Assembly (NCBI GenBank): GCA_030348875.1
Contig: JAUCEP010000002.1
Coordinates: 2,373,001-2,437,000 of the forward strand
Direction of reading: 5' to 3'
Source of the DNA: Ureibacillus composti
GTDB taxonomy: Bacteria > Bacillota > Bacilli > Bacillales_A > Planococcaceae
Length of the DNA: 64,000 bases
Below are positions 55,451 to 64,000 of the stretch, piece by piece. Below the pieces are notes generated by a model. The model searched no databases and was not told the DNA's origin. It saw only the letters and a list, made by a program, of their open reading frames with translations. A program made the translations under genes and the position numbers. Numbering within the stretch: position 1 is the first letter of the stretch; each line of letters starts with the position of its first letter.

Positions 55451-55487
55451 ATATGATTCAGAATATATTATATATTCTGAATCATAT
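55451..55487. promoter_or_regulatory. Perfect 37-bp palindrome upstream of the GntR gene
   Basis: ATATGATTCAGAATATA (55451-55467), three bases, then the exact complement TATATTCTGAATCATAT (55471-55487), 36 bp before the GTG. The likely operator for the FCD regulator. Confidence 0.7.
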
Positions 55488-55624
55488 ATGATATATTCTA
55501 GCATATTTTACTAGTTTTACAATACAATTCCGTATAAAAATTCTGAAAACCGAAATAGCTCGATTGTAATAGAGATGTTCCATATTCTTAATTGTTTTAA
55601 AATGTTGTTAAATAATGAAAAAAA

Positions 55625-55657
55625 GAGCGTGTTTTGAACAAGAGTTCAAACACGCTC
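55625..55657. terminator. Terminator-like hairpin
   Basis: GAGCGTGTTT (55625-55634) pairs with AAACACGCTC (55648-55657), with GAAC/GTTC inside. An A-run on its left makes it a terminator for minus-strand reading. Confidence 0.65.
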
Positions 55658-55806
55658 ACGTAAATATATATTGTTTCATTTCATAAAAAAATATTAAATA
55701 TATATCCCCTTTAATCATTAAGATGATGGTACTTTCTTTTCTCAAATTATCATTAGTAGAGACATGGAAATAAACGAGATTCCACTTATGCTCTACTTAA
55801 TAAAAA

Positions 55807-56646
55807 CTACACCTTTAAGCTAGCTTCGTTTTTTATAAAGGTTAAGATGTGATCAATAAACGGCTCCGTCTTTTCAATTTGAGTCCAATGGCCACACTCA
55901 TTAAATACATGCAATTCTGCGTGAGGTAATAATTGAATTAAGCGATAACTCGTCTCTTCGATTGGAATTACTTGGTCGTTTAAACCATGGAAAATTAATG
56001 TTTTTACCTCAATTTGTTTGATTTGCTCATCCTCTAACGCCATTTCATCTAATTTATTTTGGCGTGGTGCTTGGAACATGGCTGCAAAAGCCTCTTTCAC
56101 ATCTGGTCGAATACTCGCCTCATAGCGCAAACGTACAAGTTCTTCATTGTTTGCTGCTGCTTGGTCATAGGAGAATAATTTAATAAGATTTCTCATGGAA
56201 TCCAAGCTTGGCTCATAACCCCATACTTGATCTAAGCCTTCAGAAATTTGATGCTTTGTGCCAACACTACCCATTAAGATTAGTTTTTTCACTAAATCTG
56301 GTCTGCGATACGCGATATGTAGCGATAATGCACCCCCGAAAGAATTCCCTACTAAATATACTGGTTCGTTTGATACGGCTTCGATAAAACCGATTAAGTG
56401 TTCTACCCATAAGTCAATATGATAATTATGATCTGCTAATTTATCTGTTTCTCCAAAGCCAATAATATCTGGGGCAAAAACTTGATATGATTCACTTAAC
56501 CGTGGAATGACTAAACGCCAGTTTGCAAAGGCTGATACGCCAGGACCTGAACCATGAATTAATATGATTTTTTCATCCCCAGTCCCTTCTTCATGATAAT
56601 GTGTATTAATCCCATTAATATTGATGAATTTTGAAGCAATGATCAT
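55807..56646 (-). CDS. Meta-cleavage product hydrolase (alpha/beta hydrolase)
   Basis: 279 residues. Oxyanion motif HGSGPGVSAFANWR, nucleophile Ser in VGNSFGGALS (about 102), acid Asp in GLNDQVIPIE and His in NECGHWTQIEK. HGSGPG with GNSFGG is typical of C-C hydrolases that act on ring-opened dienoates (BphD, HsaD, TodF, CumD). It follows the extradiol dioxygenase gene and should hydrolyse its product to 2-hydroxypenta-2,4-dienoate and an acid. GGGGAG precedes the ATG. Confidence 0.92.
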   Translation of the reverse strand: MIIASKFININGINTHYHEEGTGDEKIILIHGSGPGVSAFANWRLVIPRLSESYQVFAPDIIGFGETDKLADHNYHIDLWVEHLIGFIEAVSNEPVYLVGNSFGGALSLHIAYRRPDLVKKLILMGSVGTKHQISEGLDQVWGYEPSLDSMRNLIKLFSYDQAAANNEELVRLRYEASIRPDVKEAFAAMFQAPRQNKLDEMALEDEQIKQIEVKTLIFHGLNDQVIPIEETSYRLIQLLPHAELHVFNECGHWTQIEKTEPFIDHILTFIKNEASLKV

Positions 56647-56697
56647 ATAAATCTCCCCTTTTCAATTTGGCATAAGACTTTAGTCACAATGTGAGGG

Positions 56698-56741
56698 TGG
56701 GACAGGGTGCCTGTCCCCGTGTCCCTACCCGTGTCCCTATT
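56698..56741. repeat. GGGACAGG palindromic element, copy 5
   Basis: GGGACAGGGTGCCTGTCCC followed by CGTGTCCCTA twice. On the minus strand it starts TAGGGACA directly after the dioxygenase TAA stop. Confidence 0.65.
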
Positions 56742-57708
56742 AAACTAGTACGTCAGACTTTACAGGTGTTCCATATTTGAAGAATTCTTGAGGTAAGTTA
56801 GAGCCATGCCAGATAATCGCTTTCTCTAAATCTTTGCCTTTCCATTCAATTGTTCTCCATGCTGGGTCGAAAATTTGATAGCCTGGGTCACCGAATAATT
56901 CCACGCGATTGCCACCTGGCTCCACAACATATAAGAAAGCAGCTTGTGTGACGCCGTGTTTTCCAGGACCTGCTTCAATTTCGTAACCGCTTTCAATTAA
57001 TAAGTCTGCAACATCCGATAAATGTTGTGGGAAACCGTACCAGTAGCAAATATGATGCAGACGGCCAGACTCACCTAATGCATCTGTCATTAAGGCAATG
57101 TCATGTACTAAACTACTTACACTTAACCAAGCTGCTACATCAGAATTATCGTCAGCTAAAATACGTTCACGTACTTTAAAACCTAATACTTCTTCTAAGA
57201 ACTCAACATTCTTCTTTGTTTCACTTGCCAATACGTTAATATGATCTAAACGACGAACTGGTACTCCACGGCTTGGACGTTTTTGTGGGCGATTTAATAA
57301 TGGTGTTTTTTGATCTTCTGGTGCATCATAGTAATCGACATCCCATAGAATTTCCATTTTATGACCATCTGGCGTTGTAAATTGGTATGCACGTCCATGA
57401 CCGATATCACCGTCAATCCACCCAATACCGCGTCCAGATTTTTCAATTGCAGCTACACGACGTTCTAATGCTTGAGGGGATGTCGCTCTCCAAGCAACAT
57501 GGCCTAAGCCTGCTTCATCATTTTCCGTAATAATTAACGTATTATGATAGTGATCTTCATAAGCACGCATATACACAGAATTACCTTTACGCCCTACTTC
57601 ATCCATTCCTAAAATGTTTTTGAAAAACCCTACTGATTCCTCTAATTTTGGGCTATAAATTTCAAAGTGTGCAAGTTGCGCAACATCCAAAATAGGTTCT
57701 TTTGTCAT
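56740..57708 (-). CDS. Extradiol (catechol 2,3-) dioxygenase
   Basis: 322 residues from the ATG at 57708 (GGAGG 8 nt upstream). Two VOC-type domains (about 10-125 and 145-290). The Fe(II) triad is in the second: His in [10 protein letters not shown], His in RLHHICYW and Glu in NRVELFG. The type I extradiol enzyme opens catechols next to the two hydroxyls. It lies between a flavin hydroxylase and a C-C hydrolase, so its substrate is the catechol made by the former. Confidence 0.92.
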   Translation of the reverse strand: MTKEPILDVAQLAHFEIYSPKLEESVGFFKNILGMDEVGRKGNSVYMRAYEDHYHNTLIITENDEAGLGHVAWRATSPQALERRVAAIEKSGRGIGWIDGDIGHGRAYQFTTPDGHKMEILWDVDYYDAPEDQKTPLLNRPQKRPSRGVPVRRLDHINVLASETKKNVEFLEEVLGFKVRERILADDNSDVAAWLSVSSLVHDIALMTDALGESGRLHHICYWYGFPQHLSDVADLLIESGYEIEAGPGKHGVTQAAFLYVVEPGGNRVELFGDPGYQIFDPAWRTIEWKGKDLEKAIIWHGSNLPQEFFKYGTPVKSDVLV

Positions 57709-57831
57709 TTTCCATTCCTCCAATTATATTAATAGATAATTTATGTTAAAGTGGATGAACGCTCGACTTTCATTCAGACAAACGTTCATGACTTACTTAC
57801 TTCACAGCACCGAGATGGTTCCCAGTTTAAA

Positions 57832-59037
57832 TTACCAAGTTGGATGCCCTTTAAAACCAAGTATCGTTCTTCCGTACCCCGCCATTGCATCTTCATATTG
57901 ATGCGTTGGATGAGCAGCAACCGCCAGAATATCTCGAACAAACCGCTCGCTACTTTCACTCTTATATACTGAATTACCGCCAAGAGTGATCAAAATTCGT
58001 GATGCCATTTCCGTGGACGTTTTCGCAATATAACCACGGATTGCAAATAGTTGTTCGCGCTCTTCTTCTTCTAACACCCGGATCCCATTATCTTGGTAAT
58101 AATGTAAACGATCCGCATATTCTTTAGCTAAGGCTTTTAATGCTGTTAGCTGAATATTCAATTCTGCAAGAGTACGTTGTGCACTACCTGCATCTTTTTC
58201 GTTTGTATTGTTATTGAAAATACGAATACGACTTTCCGTTTTTTCTTTAAAGTTGCGAATCAATCGTTCAACTGCTCCAATGGCAATATGTGCAAAGCCC
58301 GCTAAGAAGAAAGCTAAATAAGGCACATTGAAAATTTGATAGTCTTCTTCATAATTTCCATCAGGTGCAGTAGCCCCATTAAGTACTCTCGTTAACGGGA
58401 AAACTAAATGCGGTGGCACATATACGTTATCTACTCTCACACCGTTACTACCTGTCCCTCGTAATCCAATAGAATCCCAGTTTTCAATAATTTCTACATC
58501 TTTTTTATGAACGATAAACAAGCTAAACTCTGGCTCTGTTCCGTCTTGCATTTTGTGAACTGCACCTAATGCAATCCAATCACATGCAAATACCCCACTA
58601 CAGAAATTCCATTGTCCTGATAAACGGTACCCTTCTCCGTCATCCACCACTTTTCCAATTGGTGCGAACACATCGGCCATCAAAGCGCCACTATTAAATA
58701 ATTCATCACGGCCTTCTTTAGGTAAAAATGCTGGCCACGTTTCATGGATAATTGCGAAATATGTTAGCCATGCAGCTGACACATTGTAGTTAGCTACTGT
58801 TCGGATAATATCGCCAAATGTGTAGTAGTCTAAATTTTGACCACCATACGCTTTCGGTCTTAATAACTTTTGAAAACCAGCTTCTTTGATTTTTTCAATG
58901 ACCTCATCGGGAAGTCTTGTATCCAGATCGGCTTGTGCAGCATACTTTTCTGCTAATTCCCCGACCTCTTTTGCTTTTTGAAGTAACTCTTCACGATTAA
59001 TCGTTTTTTCAAGAACTGCTAAAGAATTAACTGCCAT
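57832..59037 (-). CDS. Flavin-dependent aromatic hydroxylase (acyl-CoA dehydrogenase fold, HsaA/HpaH type)
   Basis: 401 residues. N-terminal helical domain (LRPKAYGGQNLDYYTFGDIIR), central beta domain (YRLSGQWNFCSGVFACDWI, WDSIGLRGTGSNGVRVDNVYVP) and C-terminal helical domain ending AHPTHQYEDAMAGYGRTILG. This is the group D two-component monooxygenase family (HsaA, C2 of p-hydroxyphenylacetate hydroxylase, DszC), which needs reduced flavin from a separate reductase. No reductase gene is in the window. It is the first gene of the meta-cleavage module. Confidence 0.88.
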   Translation of the reverse strand: MAVNSLAVLEKTINREELLQKAKEVGELAEKYAAQADLDTRLPDEVIEKIKEAGFQKLLRPKAYGGQNLDYYTFGDIIRTVANYNVSAAWLTYFAIIHETWPAFLPKEGRDELFNSGALMADVFAPIGKVVDDGEGYRLSGQWNFCSGVFACDWIALGAVHKMQDGTEPEFSLFIVHKKDVEIIENWDSIGLRGTGSNGVRVDNVYVPPHLVFPLTRVLNGATAPDGNYEEDYQIFNVPYLAFFLAGFAHIAIGAVERLIRNFKEKTESRIRIFNNNTNEKDAGSAQRTLAELNIQLTALKALAKEYADRLHYYQDNGIRVLEEEEREQLFAIRGYIAKTSTEMASRILITLGGNSVYKSESSERFVRDILAVAAHPTHQYEDAMAGYGRTILGFKGHPTW

Positions 59038-59096
59038 TTCAATTCCTCCCTTATTTTGAAAGCGTTATCACAACAATCAGCAACCTCTGATTGATT

Positions 59097-59175
59097 TCAT
59101 TATAGTTGTCTGTTTATTCAGTAAATAGCTATTTAAAATAGGAAAAAATGATTTTTTTTAGCGTATTTATGCTAA
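59097..59175 (-). promoter_or_regulatory. Promoter region of the hydroxylase operon with two dyads
   Basis: A TATAAT -10 lies at about 59097-59103 on the minus strand. Upstream lie the perfect 14-bp palindrome TAAATAGCTATTTA (59122-59135) and the inverted repeat TTAGC-N8-GCTAA (59158-59175). Both are placed where an activator such as the upstream PucR-type protein could bind. Confidence 0.45.
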
Positions 59176-59273
59176 TTAATTTCTTGAAATAATGACCAAA
59201 GTGGAAAAACGTTAACATATCTCAACATTTTTACAATGACTATAATGAAAAATACTATCTATAAAAAATTAAA

Positions 59274-59318
59274 AAACCCTGGAAGTTAGTCAATAAAAAC
59301 TAGCTTCTAAGGTTTTTA
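59274..59318 (-). terminator. Terminator of the regulator gene
   Basis: AAAACCCTGGAAGTTAG pairs imperfectly with CTAGCTTCTAAGGTTTTT, just after the regulator stop at 59331. Confidence 0.65.
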
Positions 59319-59330
59319 CTTTTGTGTTAT

Positions 59331-61166
59331 TTAGAAAGTGAGTTGACTTTTTGCTTTTAGGATCCTCAATGCCATATAAATGGAAAATACGCGTTTTGTA
59401 TCATCTAAATCTACATTTAAAATCTCGCTAATTTTAGACAAACGGTATCTCAAACCACTAATAGACATTGAAAGAACTTTCGCTGTGTTATTAATATTCG
59501 TACCATTCTCTATATAGGCATATAACGTCTTTGTTAAATCAAAATCCTTGTCTACTTCAAGTAATCTACCTAGTTGCTGGGTAACAAAACGATTAATTAA
59601 TAAATCGTCTTGGATTTGAAATAAGACACTTTCAATCTCCAAATCCTCAAAGTAATAGATGTTCTTTTTTTGATTTTTTGCCTTTAAAGCAGCTAATGTT
59701 TCATTATATAAAACCGATAACTGGCTAATACTTTCAACGACTGAACTAACCCCTATATAAAATTCATATTCTTGAAAACGGCGTAAACAAAACCTTAATA
59801 ATTGCTGGATAAATGATTGTGGTTCCATACATAACAAGTTAAATGTTGAATATTCAATTAAAATAATTAGCTTATCTGATTCATGCGATACGATGGCATT
59901 GATATTTCTTTCTTTTAAAAACAAGTTAATATGTTTGATTAATTCTTCATTGACTTCAATCTCATGATTAATATCGGATTGATTGATCGTTCTTTCGAGC
60001 GTAAGCATCCAATACGACTCATTAGGAGGAAAGTTGAGATAATAGGCAATCTTATAAATTTCTTTGTCTTCTAATCTACCTTCTAATACATCACTTAAAA
60101 AACTACGCTTTACATTTTGCTCTGTATTAATCTTAATATTTTCATTGAGTAATATGACAGAAGCAGTTAATGAGGCTTTATCAATGATCATATACTCCAA
60201 ATCAGTTGGTTGGTTATTATTTGAGTAAAGGAACGAAAAATATCCCTTAATTTGTTGCTCAAACAATATAGGCGTTCTAAGTATACCCACCTCAGGAGAA
60301 ATCCTAATAAATTCGGTATTTTTTGTATTGATTTTATTTAAATCAAAATCATCCAACACTCCCGAAGATTGCACGATAATTTTGTTATGTTCATTTTCGA
60401 TAAATGTCGGTAAACCTGTTGTTTCATATAATAAATCGACAATTCGTTGTATGCCCTGTTTTAATAATAATTCATTCGTTAACTTTTGTTGAATTTCATT
60501 TGCCTGCTTCAAATGATCGCGTTCAATTTTAAGCTTTGCTGTTACTTCATCTAACTCTTGTAACATACTCGTAGATTGATAATAACTATTTTCGTTCTCT
60601 AATTGTTCACCCCATTTTTCAATAGGCATACAAATCGCTTTGCATTGTTCATGTCCCATTGCTAGACATTCTACCTCTTTTACGAGAACGGACTTTTTTA
60701 AAACGGTGGACAAATAGCCACTTGCATATCCGCATAGTGTATGACAAACAGGCTTATTACTAATTTCTCCATCATCTAAAAATTCACCAGCTTCAAATGA
60801 GTTTGTCCAAATTAAATCGATTAAATTTAATTGATTGTCCTCGTCAAACTGAATATCCGCTATTTCTACACCATCTAAGTACCCGTGTAGAATATGAAAT
60901 TTAGGTCCGGTTTTGATTAATTCCAACTCATTCTTCCATTGATAGGACATGGCTTTGTTGGCATCACTAACACCGCAGTGCCAACCATATCGAATAAAAA
61001 CACCCTTCGTACGATCTTCCCCTATGGTAGAAACAAGTTCTTTTTTCAATGAGGTTCTAGCGGAAATTGGTATTGAAATCATACGATCATAAAAGACTTT
61101 ACTAGCTTCCTCTTTTGGCAAATCAAAAACGTCATTGATATTTGTTCGCTTTATATCTATCGCCAA
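59331..61166 (-). CDS. XylR_N/V4R aromatic sensor fused to PucR-type output
   Basis: 611 residues from a TTG at 61166 (GGGGTGG 6 nt upstream; an ATG just before it is out of frame). XylR_N sensor (about 10-100, RTKGVFIRYGWHCGVSDANKAM) and V4R (about 135-190, CHTLCGYASGYLSTVLKKSVLVKEVECLAMGHEQCKAICMP, with Cys/His metal-site text), a coiled linker (about 200-235), a CdaR GGDEF-like region (about 340-490) and a C-terminal PucR helix-turn-helix (NINNTAKVLSMSISGLRYRLSKISEIL). There is no sigma-54 AAA+ domain. It should activate the adjacent hydroxylase operon when an aromatic ligand binds. Confidence 0.88.
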   Translation of the reverse strand: MAIDIKRTNINDVFDLPKEEASKVFYDRMISIPISARTSLKKELVSTIGEDRTKGVFIRYGWHCGVSDANKAMSYQWKNELELIKTGPKFHILHGYLDGVEIADIQFDEDNQLNLIDLIWTNSFEAGEFLDDGEISNKPVCHTLCGYASGYLSTVLKKSVLVKEVECLAMGHEQCKAICMPIEKWGEQLENENSYYQSTSMLQELDEVTAKLKIERDHLKQANEIQQKLTNELLLKQGIQRIVDLLYETTGLPTFIENEHNKIIVQSSGVLDDFDLNKINTKNTEFIRISPEVGILRTPILFEQQIKGYFSFLYSNNNQPTDLEYMIIDKASLTASVILLNENIKINTEQNVKRSFLSDVLEGRLEDKEIYKIAYYLNFPPNESYWMLTLERTINQSDINHEIEVNEELIKHINLFLKERNINAIVSHESDKLIILIEYSTFNLLCMEPQSFIQQLLRFCLRRFQEYEFYIGVSSVVESISQLSVLYNETLAALKAKNQKKNIYYFEDLEIESVLFQIQDDLLINRFVTQQLGRLLEVDKDFDLTKTLYAYIENGTNINNTAKVLSMSISGLRYRLSKISEILNVDLDDTKRVFSIYMALRILKAKSQLTF

Positions 61167-61466
61167 ACATTACCACCCCTATATTGAATTATTTTATAAT
61201 CTATGAATGTTAATATTTATGCTACTCAATTTAGAGCTTTTTGTTTAATTCATCTTTAGATGCTTTTTGTAAACGGTTTCATCAAGTAGTTTAAATTCTC
61301 GAGTTTAATGGACAATGTTATGATGCAAACTTTTATCTTTTAATAAGTTGAGTTCTATTTGTTTAATTGTGATAAATATACAACATAACCAATATTCTGA
61401 ATATTATAACATCTATAGGTAAAGAGGTAAATAATTCTCTTTACTAGTCTGATAGAAAAAAATGAA

Positions 61467-61496
61467 CGTGTTTTGATATAGATTTATCAAAACACG
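61467..61496. terminator. Terminator-like hairpin
   Basis: A perfect 12-bp stem, CGTGTTTTGATA (61467-61478) with TATCAAAACACG (61485-61496), and T-rich flank; similar in sequence to the one at 55625-55657. Confidence 0.65.
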
Positions 61497-61516
61497 CTCT
61501 TTATGAAAGTTAATAT

Positions 61517-61790
61517 TCAATACTTGTCTGTAATCACACCAATGGATGATGCTTTAATAAATGGTAAATCTGTTAATTGGGATAGGGTTTGCGTATCCCC
61601 AGTAACTACCACGCCGAAATACTGTAGATCGTCTTCTGTTAGTTTCCCATCTTCTCCACTTAGCGTTGTAAATAATCGATTAAATTCCCCTTGCCATCGG
61701 GTTTTATATTGTTTGCCAGACTCAATATTTAGAATAAAGTAATCAATAACTCACCAACTTTTGGATACCCATTTTTTCTTTCATAGTGAT
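61517..61790 (-). pseudogene. C-terminal remnant of an anti-sigma-type (Sigma_reg_C) protein
   Basis: The minus strand gives about 75 residues ending DLQYFGVVVTGDTQTLSQL then PFIKASSIGVITDKY and a stop at 61517. Text of the form GVVVTG...L..L....IKAS..G...DKY is what I recall from the C-terminal domain of Bacillus anti-sigma factors. A stop and frame change near 61745 separate it from KEKMGIQKLVSY upstream. No N-terminal part or ribosome-binding site remains. Confidence 0.5.
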
Positions 61791-61907
61791 CACTTACTTA
61801 TATAACAATTGTAAAGCAAAAAAGTATACAACCTTTTACAAATTTTTTATAAATAAGTACTCATTTCCATGAAGAGGATTTCGGTCGCTCCTTTATCTCG
61901 TTTTCCT

Positions 61908-62180
61908 CTTCATAACTTGAATGAAGTTCATTTTCATCCACTCACCATCTGATTTTGAACTTCATAGCCTTGATGAAGTTCATTTTCATCCACTCACCAT
62001 CTGATTTTGAACTTCATACCCTTGATGAAGTTCATTTTCATCCACTCACCATCTGATTTTGAACATCATACCCTTGATGAAGTTCGTTTTCATCCACTCG
62101 CTATCTATTTTTGTACTTCATAGCCTCGATGAAGTTCATTTTCATCCACTACCATCTATTTTCAAACTTCATCCACCCTA
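61908..62180. repeat. 52-bp tandem repeat with a hairpin in every unit
   Basis: ATGAAGTTC occurs at 61921, 61973, 62025, 62077 and 62129, exactly 52 bp apart. Each unit carries GAACTTCAT-N6-ATGAAGTTC (small variants) and the spacer TTTTCATCCACTCACCATCT. Five units are visible. Not coding. Confidence 0.85.
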
Positions 62181-62205
62181 CTTCTAGTTCATCTCAATAA
62201 AAAAA

Positions 62206-62234
62206 TCCGCCAGTTAATTAAATTAACTGACGGA
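62206..62234 (-). terminator. Terminator of the amino acid ABC operon
   Basis: TCCGCCAGTTAATT (62206-62219) pairs with AATTAACTGACGGA (62221-62234), with one mismatch; T-rich on the minus-strand 3' side. Confidence 0.75.
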
Positions 62235-62253
62235 CCCACATTTTTCGTTATGC

Positions 62254-62970
62254 TTAAAGTACTTTGTCTAAAAATTCTTTTGCGCGGTCTGATTTTGGTG
62301 TAGAGAAGAATTCTTCTGGTGAGGAATCTTCTACTAGATAGCCACCTTCAAGGAAAAGAATACGATCGGCTACTTCTCTTGCGAAGCCCATTTCGTGTGT
62401 CACAATGATCATCGTCATCCCCGATTCTGCAAGATTCTTCATAACTGCAAGAACTTCTTTTACCATCTCTGGGTCTAGCGCAGATGTGGGTTCATCAAAT
62501 AGCATGACTGTTGGATTCATTGCTAATGCACGTGCAATCGCCACACGTTGTTTTTGACCACCCGATAAACGGTTTGGATAATCGTTACGTTTCTCGAATA
62601 GCCCTACTTTTCTCAAAAGATCTTCAGCTGTTTTCACTGCTTCACCTTTTGAAATACCTTTTACCTTCATCGGTGCGTAAATTAGATTTTCTAACACCGT
62701 TTTATGAGGGAATAAGTGAAAATGCTGGAATACCATACCTAAGTTTTCGCGCACTTTCATGACATTTTTTTCAGTAATCACTGTTCCACCTACTGAAATT
62801 TCCCCACTTGTCGGCTCTTCTAATCTGTTAATACAGCGAAGAAAAGTGGATTTTCCCGATCCTGAAGGTCCGATTACGGCGATAACTTCTTTTTCTTTTA
62901 TTTCAGTAGAGATCCCTTTAAGCACTTCATTTTTACCATATGTTTTGTGTAAATTCTCAACTTTAATCAC
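62254..62970 (-). CDS. Polar amino acid ABC transporter ATP-binding protein (GlnQ type)
   Basis: 238 residues from a GTG. Walker [10 protein letters not shown] (33-41), Q-loop [16 protein letters not shown], signature [19 protein letters not shown], Walker [15 protein letters not shown] and H-loop VTHEMGFA. This is the textbook GlnQ/HisP type. The start overlaps the permease gene by 8 bp. It powers amino acid uptake with the permease and the binding protein upstream. Confidence 0.95.
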   Translation of the reverse strand: MIKVENLHKTYGKNEVLKGISTEIKEKEVIAVIGPSGSGKSTFLRCINRLEEPTSGEISVGGTVITEKNVMKVRENLGMVFQHFHLFPHKTVLENLIYAPMKVKGISKGEAVKTAEDLLRKVGLFEKRNDYPNRLSGGQKQRVAIARALAMNPTVMLFDEPTSALDPEMVKEVLAVMKNLAESGMTMIIVTHEMGFAREVADRILFLEGGYLVEDSSPEEFFSTPKSDRAKEFLDKVL

Positions 62971-63619
62971 TACGTCTCATCCTCTTTTCTATCATTTTTC
63001 CAAGGAATGTTAATACGAGTGTCATTACATAATAAATTACACCTGCAATTAATAACGGTTCAAGATAGCGGAATGTATCGCCACCTACTACATAAGCACG
63101 GCGCATAATATCAAGCGCACCGATGACCGTAACGATCGCTGATTCTTTATTTAATGTAATAAATTCATTCATTAAAGAAGGCAAAATATTTTTCATTGCC
63201 TGTGGTAAAATGATATCTTTCATCATTTTGCTATATGGAATACCTAGTGCTTTTGCAGCCTCTTGCTGACCTTTATCGACTGCGTTAATACCTGCACGAA
63301 TAATTTCAGAAATATAGGCTGCAGAATTCAGACCAAAAGCAATTATTGCAGCTGGCATTGCGTCAATATTAATGTCTAAAATTTGTGGGAATAAATAGTA
63401 AATAATCATCAATTGTAGTACAAGCGGTGTACCACGGAAAATCGATGTATAAAACTCGGCAAACCATTTTAAAGGCTTAATCGACCCGATTTTACATAGT
63501 GCTAATAAAATCCCAAGTAATAGCCCGATGATTGTAGCCGAAATAACAATTTGTAATGTAACGCCTATCCCTTGTAATATGTAAGGAATAGAGGGAACGA
63601 CACTAGAAAAATCAAACAT
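62963..63619 (-). CDS. Polar amino acid ABC transporter permease
   Basis: 218 residues from the ATG at 63619 (GGGGG upstream); a longer frame into the repeat-like region upstream has no ribosome-binding site. Five helices of the HisM/GlnP type. The family motif [19 protein letters not shown] and the EAA loop [28 protein letters not shown] are clear. Confidence 0.95.
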   Translation of the reverse strand: MFDFSSVVPSIPYILQGIGVTLQIVISATIIGLLLGILLALCKIGSIKPLKWFAEFYTSIFRGTPLVLQLMIIYYLFPQILDINIDAMPAAIIAFGLNSAAYISEIIRAGINAVDKGQQEAAKALGIPYSKMMKDIILPQAMKNILPSLMNEFITLNKESAIVTVIGALDIMRRAYVVGGDTFRYLEPLLIAGVIYYVMTLVLTFLGKMIEKRMRRSD

Positions 63620-63810
63620 CGTAATCCCCCTTTCTAAATAATTAAAATAGTAAAATAAAAGCGCAATCGCCCTGCTTAACCCGACAAGCGCTGGCGACTC
63701 CGAGAAGTTGCGTTCGCAGCTAGACACTGTTCAAAATTTCAAAAAATTTTTACTTATTCTTGTAAAAAAGTATGAAACGTCATTCAGACTAGCTGAATGA
63801 CGTATATGAA
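63620..63810 (-). terminator. Intergenic region between binding protein and permease, with terminator-like hairpin
   Basis: ACGTCATTCAG (63777-63787) pairs perfectly with CTGAATGACGT (63793-63803) just after the binding-protein stop, with a minus-strand T-run. It may reduce read-through into permease and ATPase genes. A G+C-richer patch (63660-63725) with GCGC...CAAGCGCTGGCGAC looks like a dispersed repeat. Confidence 0.55.
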
Positions 63811-64000
63811 TTATTCAACAACAAACCATTTTTTCTTAAGTTCGTCTACTTTACCTTCATCAATTAACTCTTGAATCACTTGGTCAAATTCTGCTTTTAA
63901 TTCACTACCTTCTTGGAATACAACAGCTTTGAAATCAGGCTCTTCAACTTCGATTGGGAAAGCTTGTAAATCATCATTTTGTGCTAAGTAGTTTTCAGAA
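63811..64000 (-). CDS. Amino acid ABC transporter substrate-binding protein, C-terminal part (cut by window end)
   Basis: The last 63 residues: SENYLAQNDDLQAFPIEVEEPDFKAVVF then ELKAEFDQVIQELIDEGKVDELKKKWF. The helix-rich end with IDEGKVDELKKKWF is typical of SBP_bac_3 proteins of the glutamine/cystine/histidine type. It is the first gene of the operon with permease and ATPase. Confidence 0.88.
   Translation of the reverse strand, partial: SENYLAQNDDLQAFPIEVEEPDFKAVVFQEGSELKAEFDQVIQELIDEGKVDELKKKWFVVE

Noticed and set aside
61503..61742. 79-residue plus-strand gene
   Set aside because: The opposite strand reads as the tail of an anti-sigma-like protein; the plus frame has no ribosome-binding site.
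1..64000. tRNA or rRNA genes, intact transposases
   Set aside because: I looked for tRNA arms with CCA ends, rRNA text and DDE or HUH transposase motifs and saw none.

Overview
The window is about 36% G+C and comes from the chromosome of an endospore-forming, low-G+C Gram-positive bacterium. A tricistronic GerA/GerB/GerC germinant-receptor operon, a YjcZ-type sporulation peptide, a YheC/D-type coat ATP-grasp, an LplJ-type lipoate ligase, strong GGAGG ribosome-binding sites and frequent TTG/GTG starts all fit Bacillales. The protein wording suggests the Lysinibacillus/Solibacillus/Ureibacillus side of the order; that placement is inference. I saw no rRNA, tRNA or CRISPR array and no intact insertion sequence.

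Layout. 1-6.7 kb is a patchwork: a cut-off toxin-antitoxin pair, a winged-helix replication-type gene, two envelope genes, a csp gene with an attenuator-like leader, a small gene behind a leader peptide and hairpin, one pseudogene and a YjcZ peptide. 7-21.5 kb holds efflux and regulator pairs: an MFS carrier, a long UvrA paralogue, MocR/LysE, two SDRs with a TetR, a class V aminotransferase, and a WYL regulator with two cytosolic genes. 21.7-23.6 kb is a tandem array of GGAA/TTCC palindromes that starts at the stop codon of a DUF559-like nuclease/winged-helix gene. 24-29 kb has PadR/DUF1048, small envelope proteins, TerC and a LysM-3D wall protein. 29.6-34.3 kb is a catabolic cluster: HpcH/HpaI aldolase, MHS carrier, IclR, iron alcohol dehydrogenase. 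34.5-36.7 kb is a MerR/multidrug-efflux pair. 37.7-40.1 kb is an ATP-grasp plus MurF-like pair, both broken. 41.5-45.8 kb is the ger operon. 46-51 kb holds housekeeping and unknown genes. 51.2-55.4 kb is a GntR-MFS-dehydrogenase-FAH operon. 55.8-61.2 kb is an aromatic meta-cleavage module (flavin hydroxylase, extradiol dioxygenase, alpha/beta hydrolase) with an XylR_N/V4R-PucR regulator. 62.2-64 kb is a polar amino acid ABC importer cut by the window end.

Working together. The 55.8-61.2 kb genes make a coherent route: ring hydroxylation, ring opening and C-C hydrolysis, with an aromatic-sensing regulator upstream. The FAH-family enzyme and the HpcH/HpaI aldolase are chemically able to process the products but lie in separate operons. 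Several transporters sit beside a regulator with a visible dyad operator (TetR, MerR, PadR, WYL, GntR).

The most unusual content is non-coding: the nuclease-linked palindrome array, with 51-52 bp spaced palindrome pairs recurring elsewhere; a 370-470 bp structured element in three copies with compensatory stem changes; GGGACAGG palindromes abutting TAG stop codons; and a leader-peptide/hairpin that masks a ribosome-binding site.
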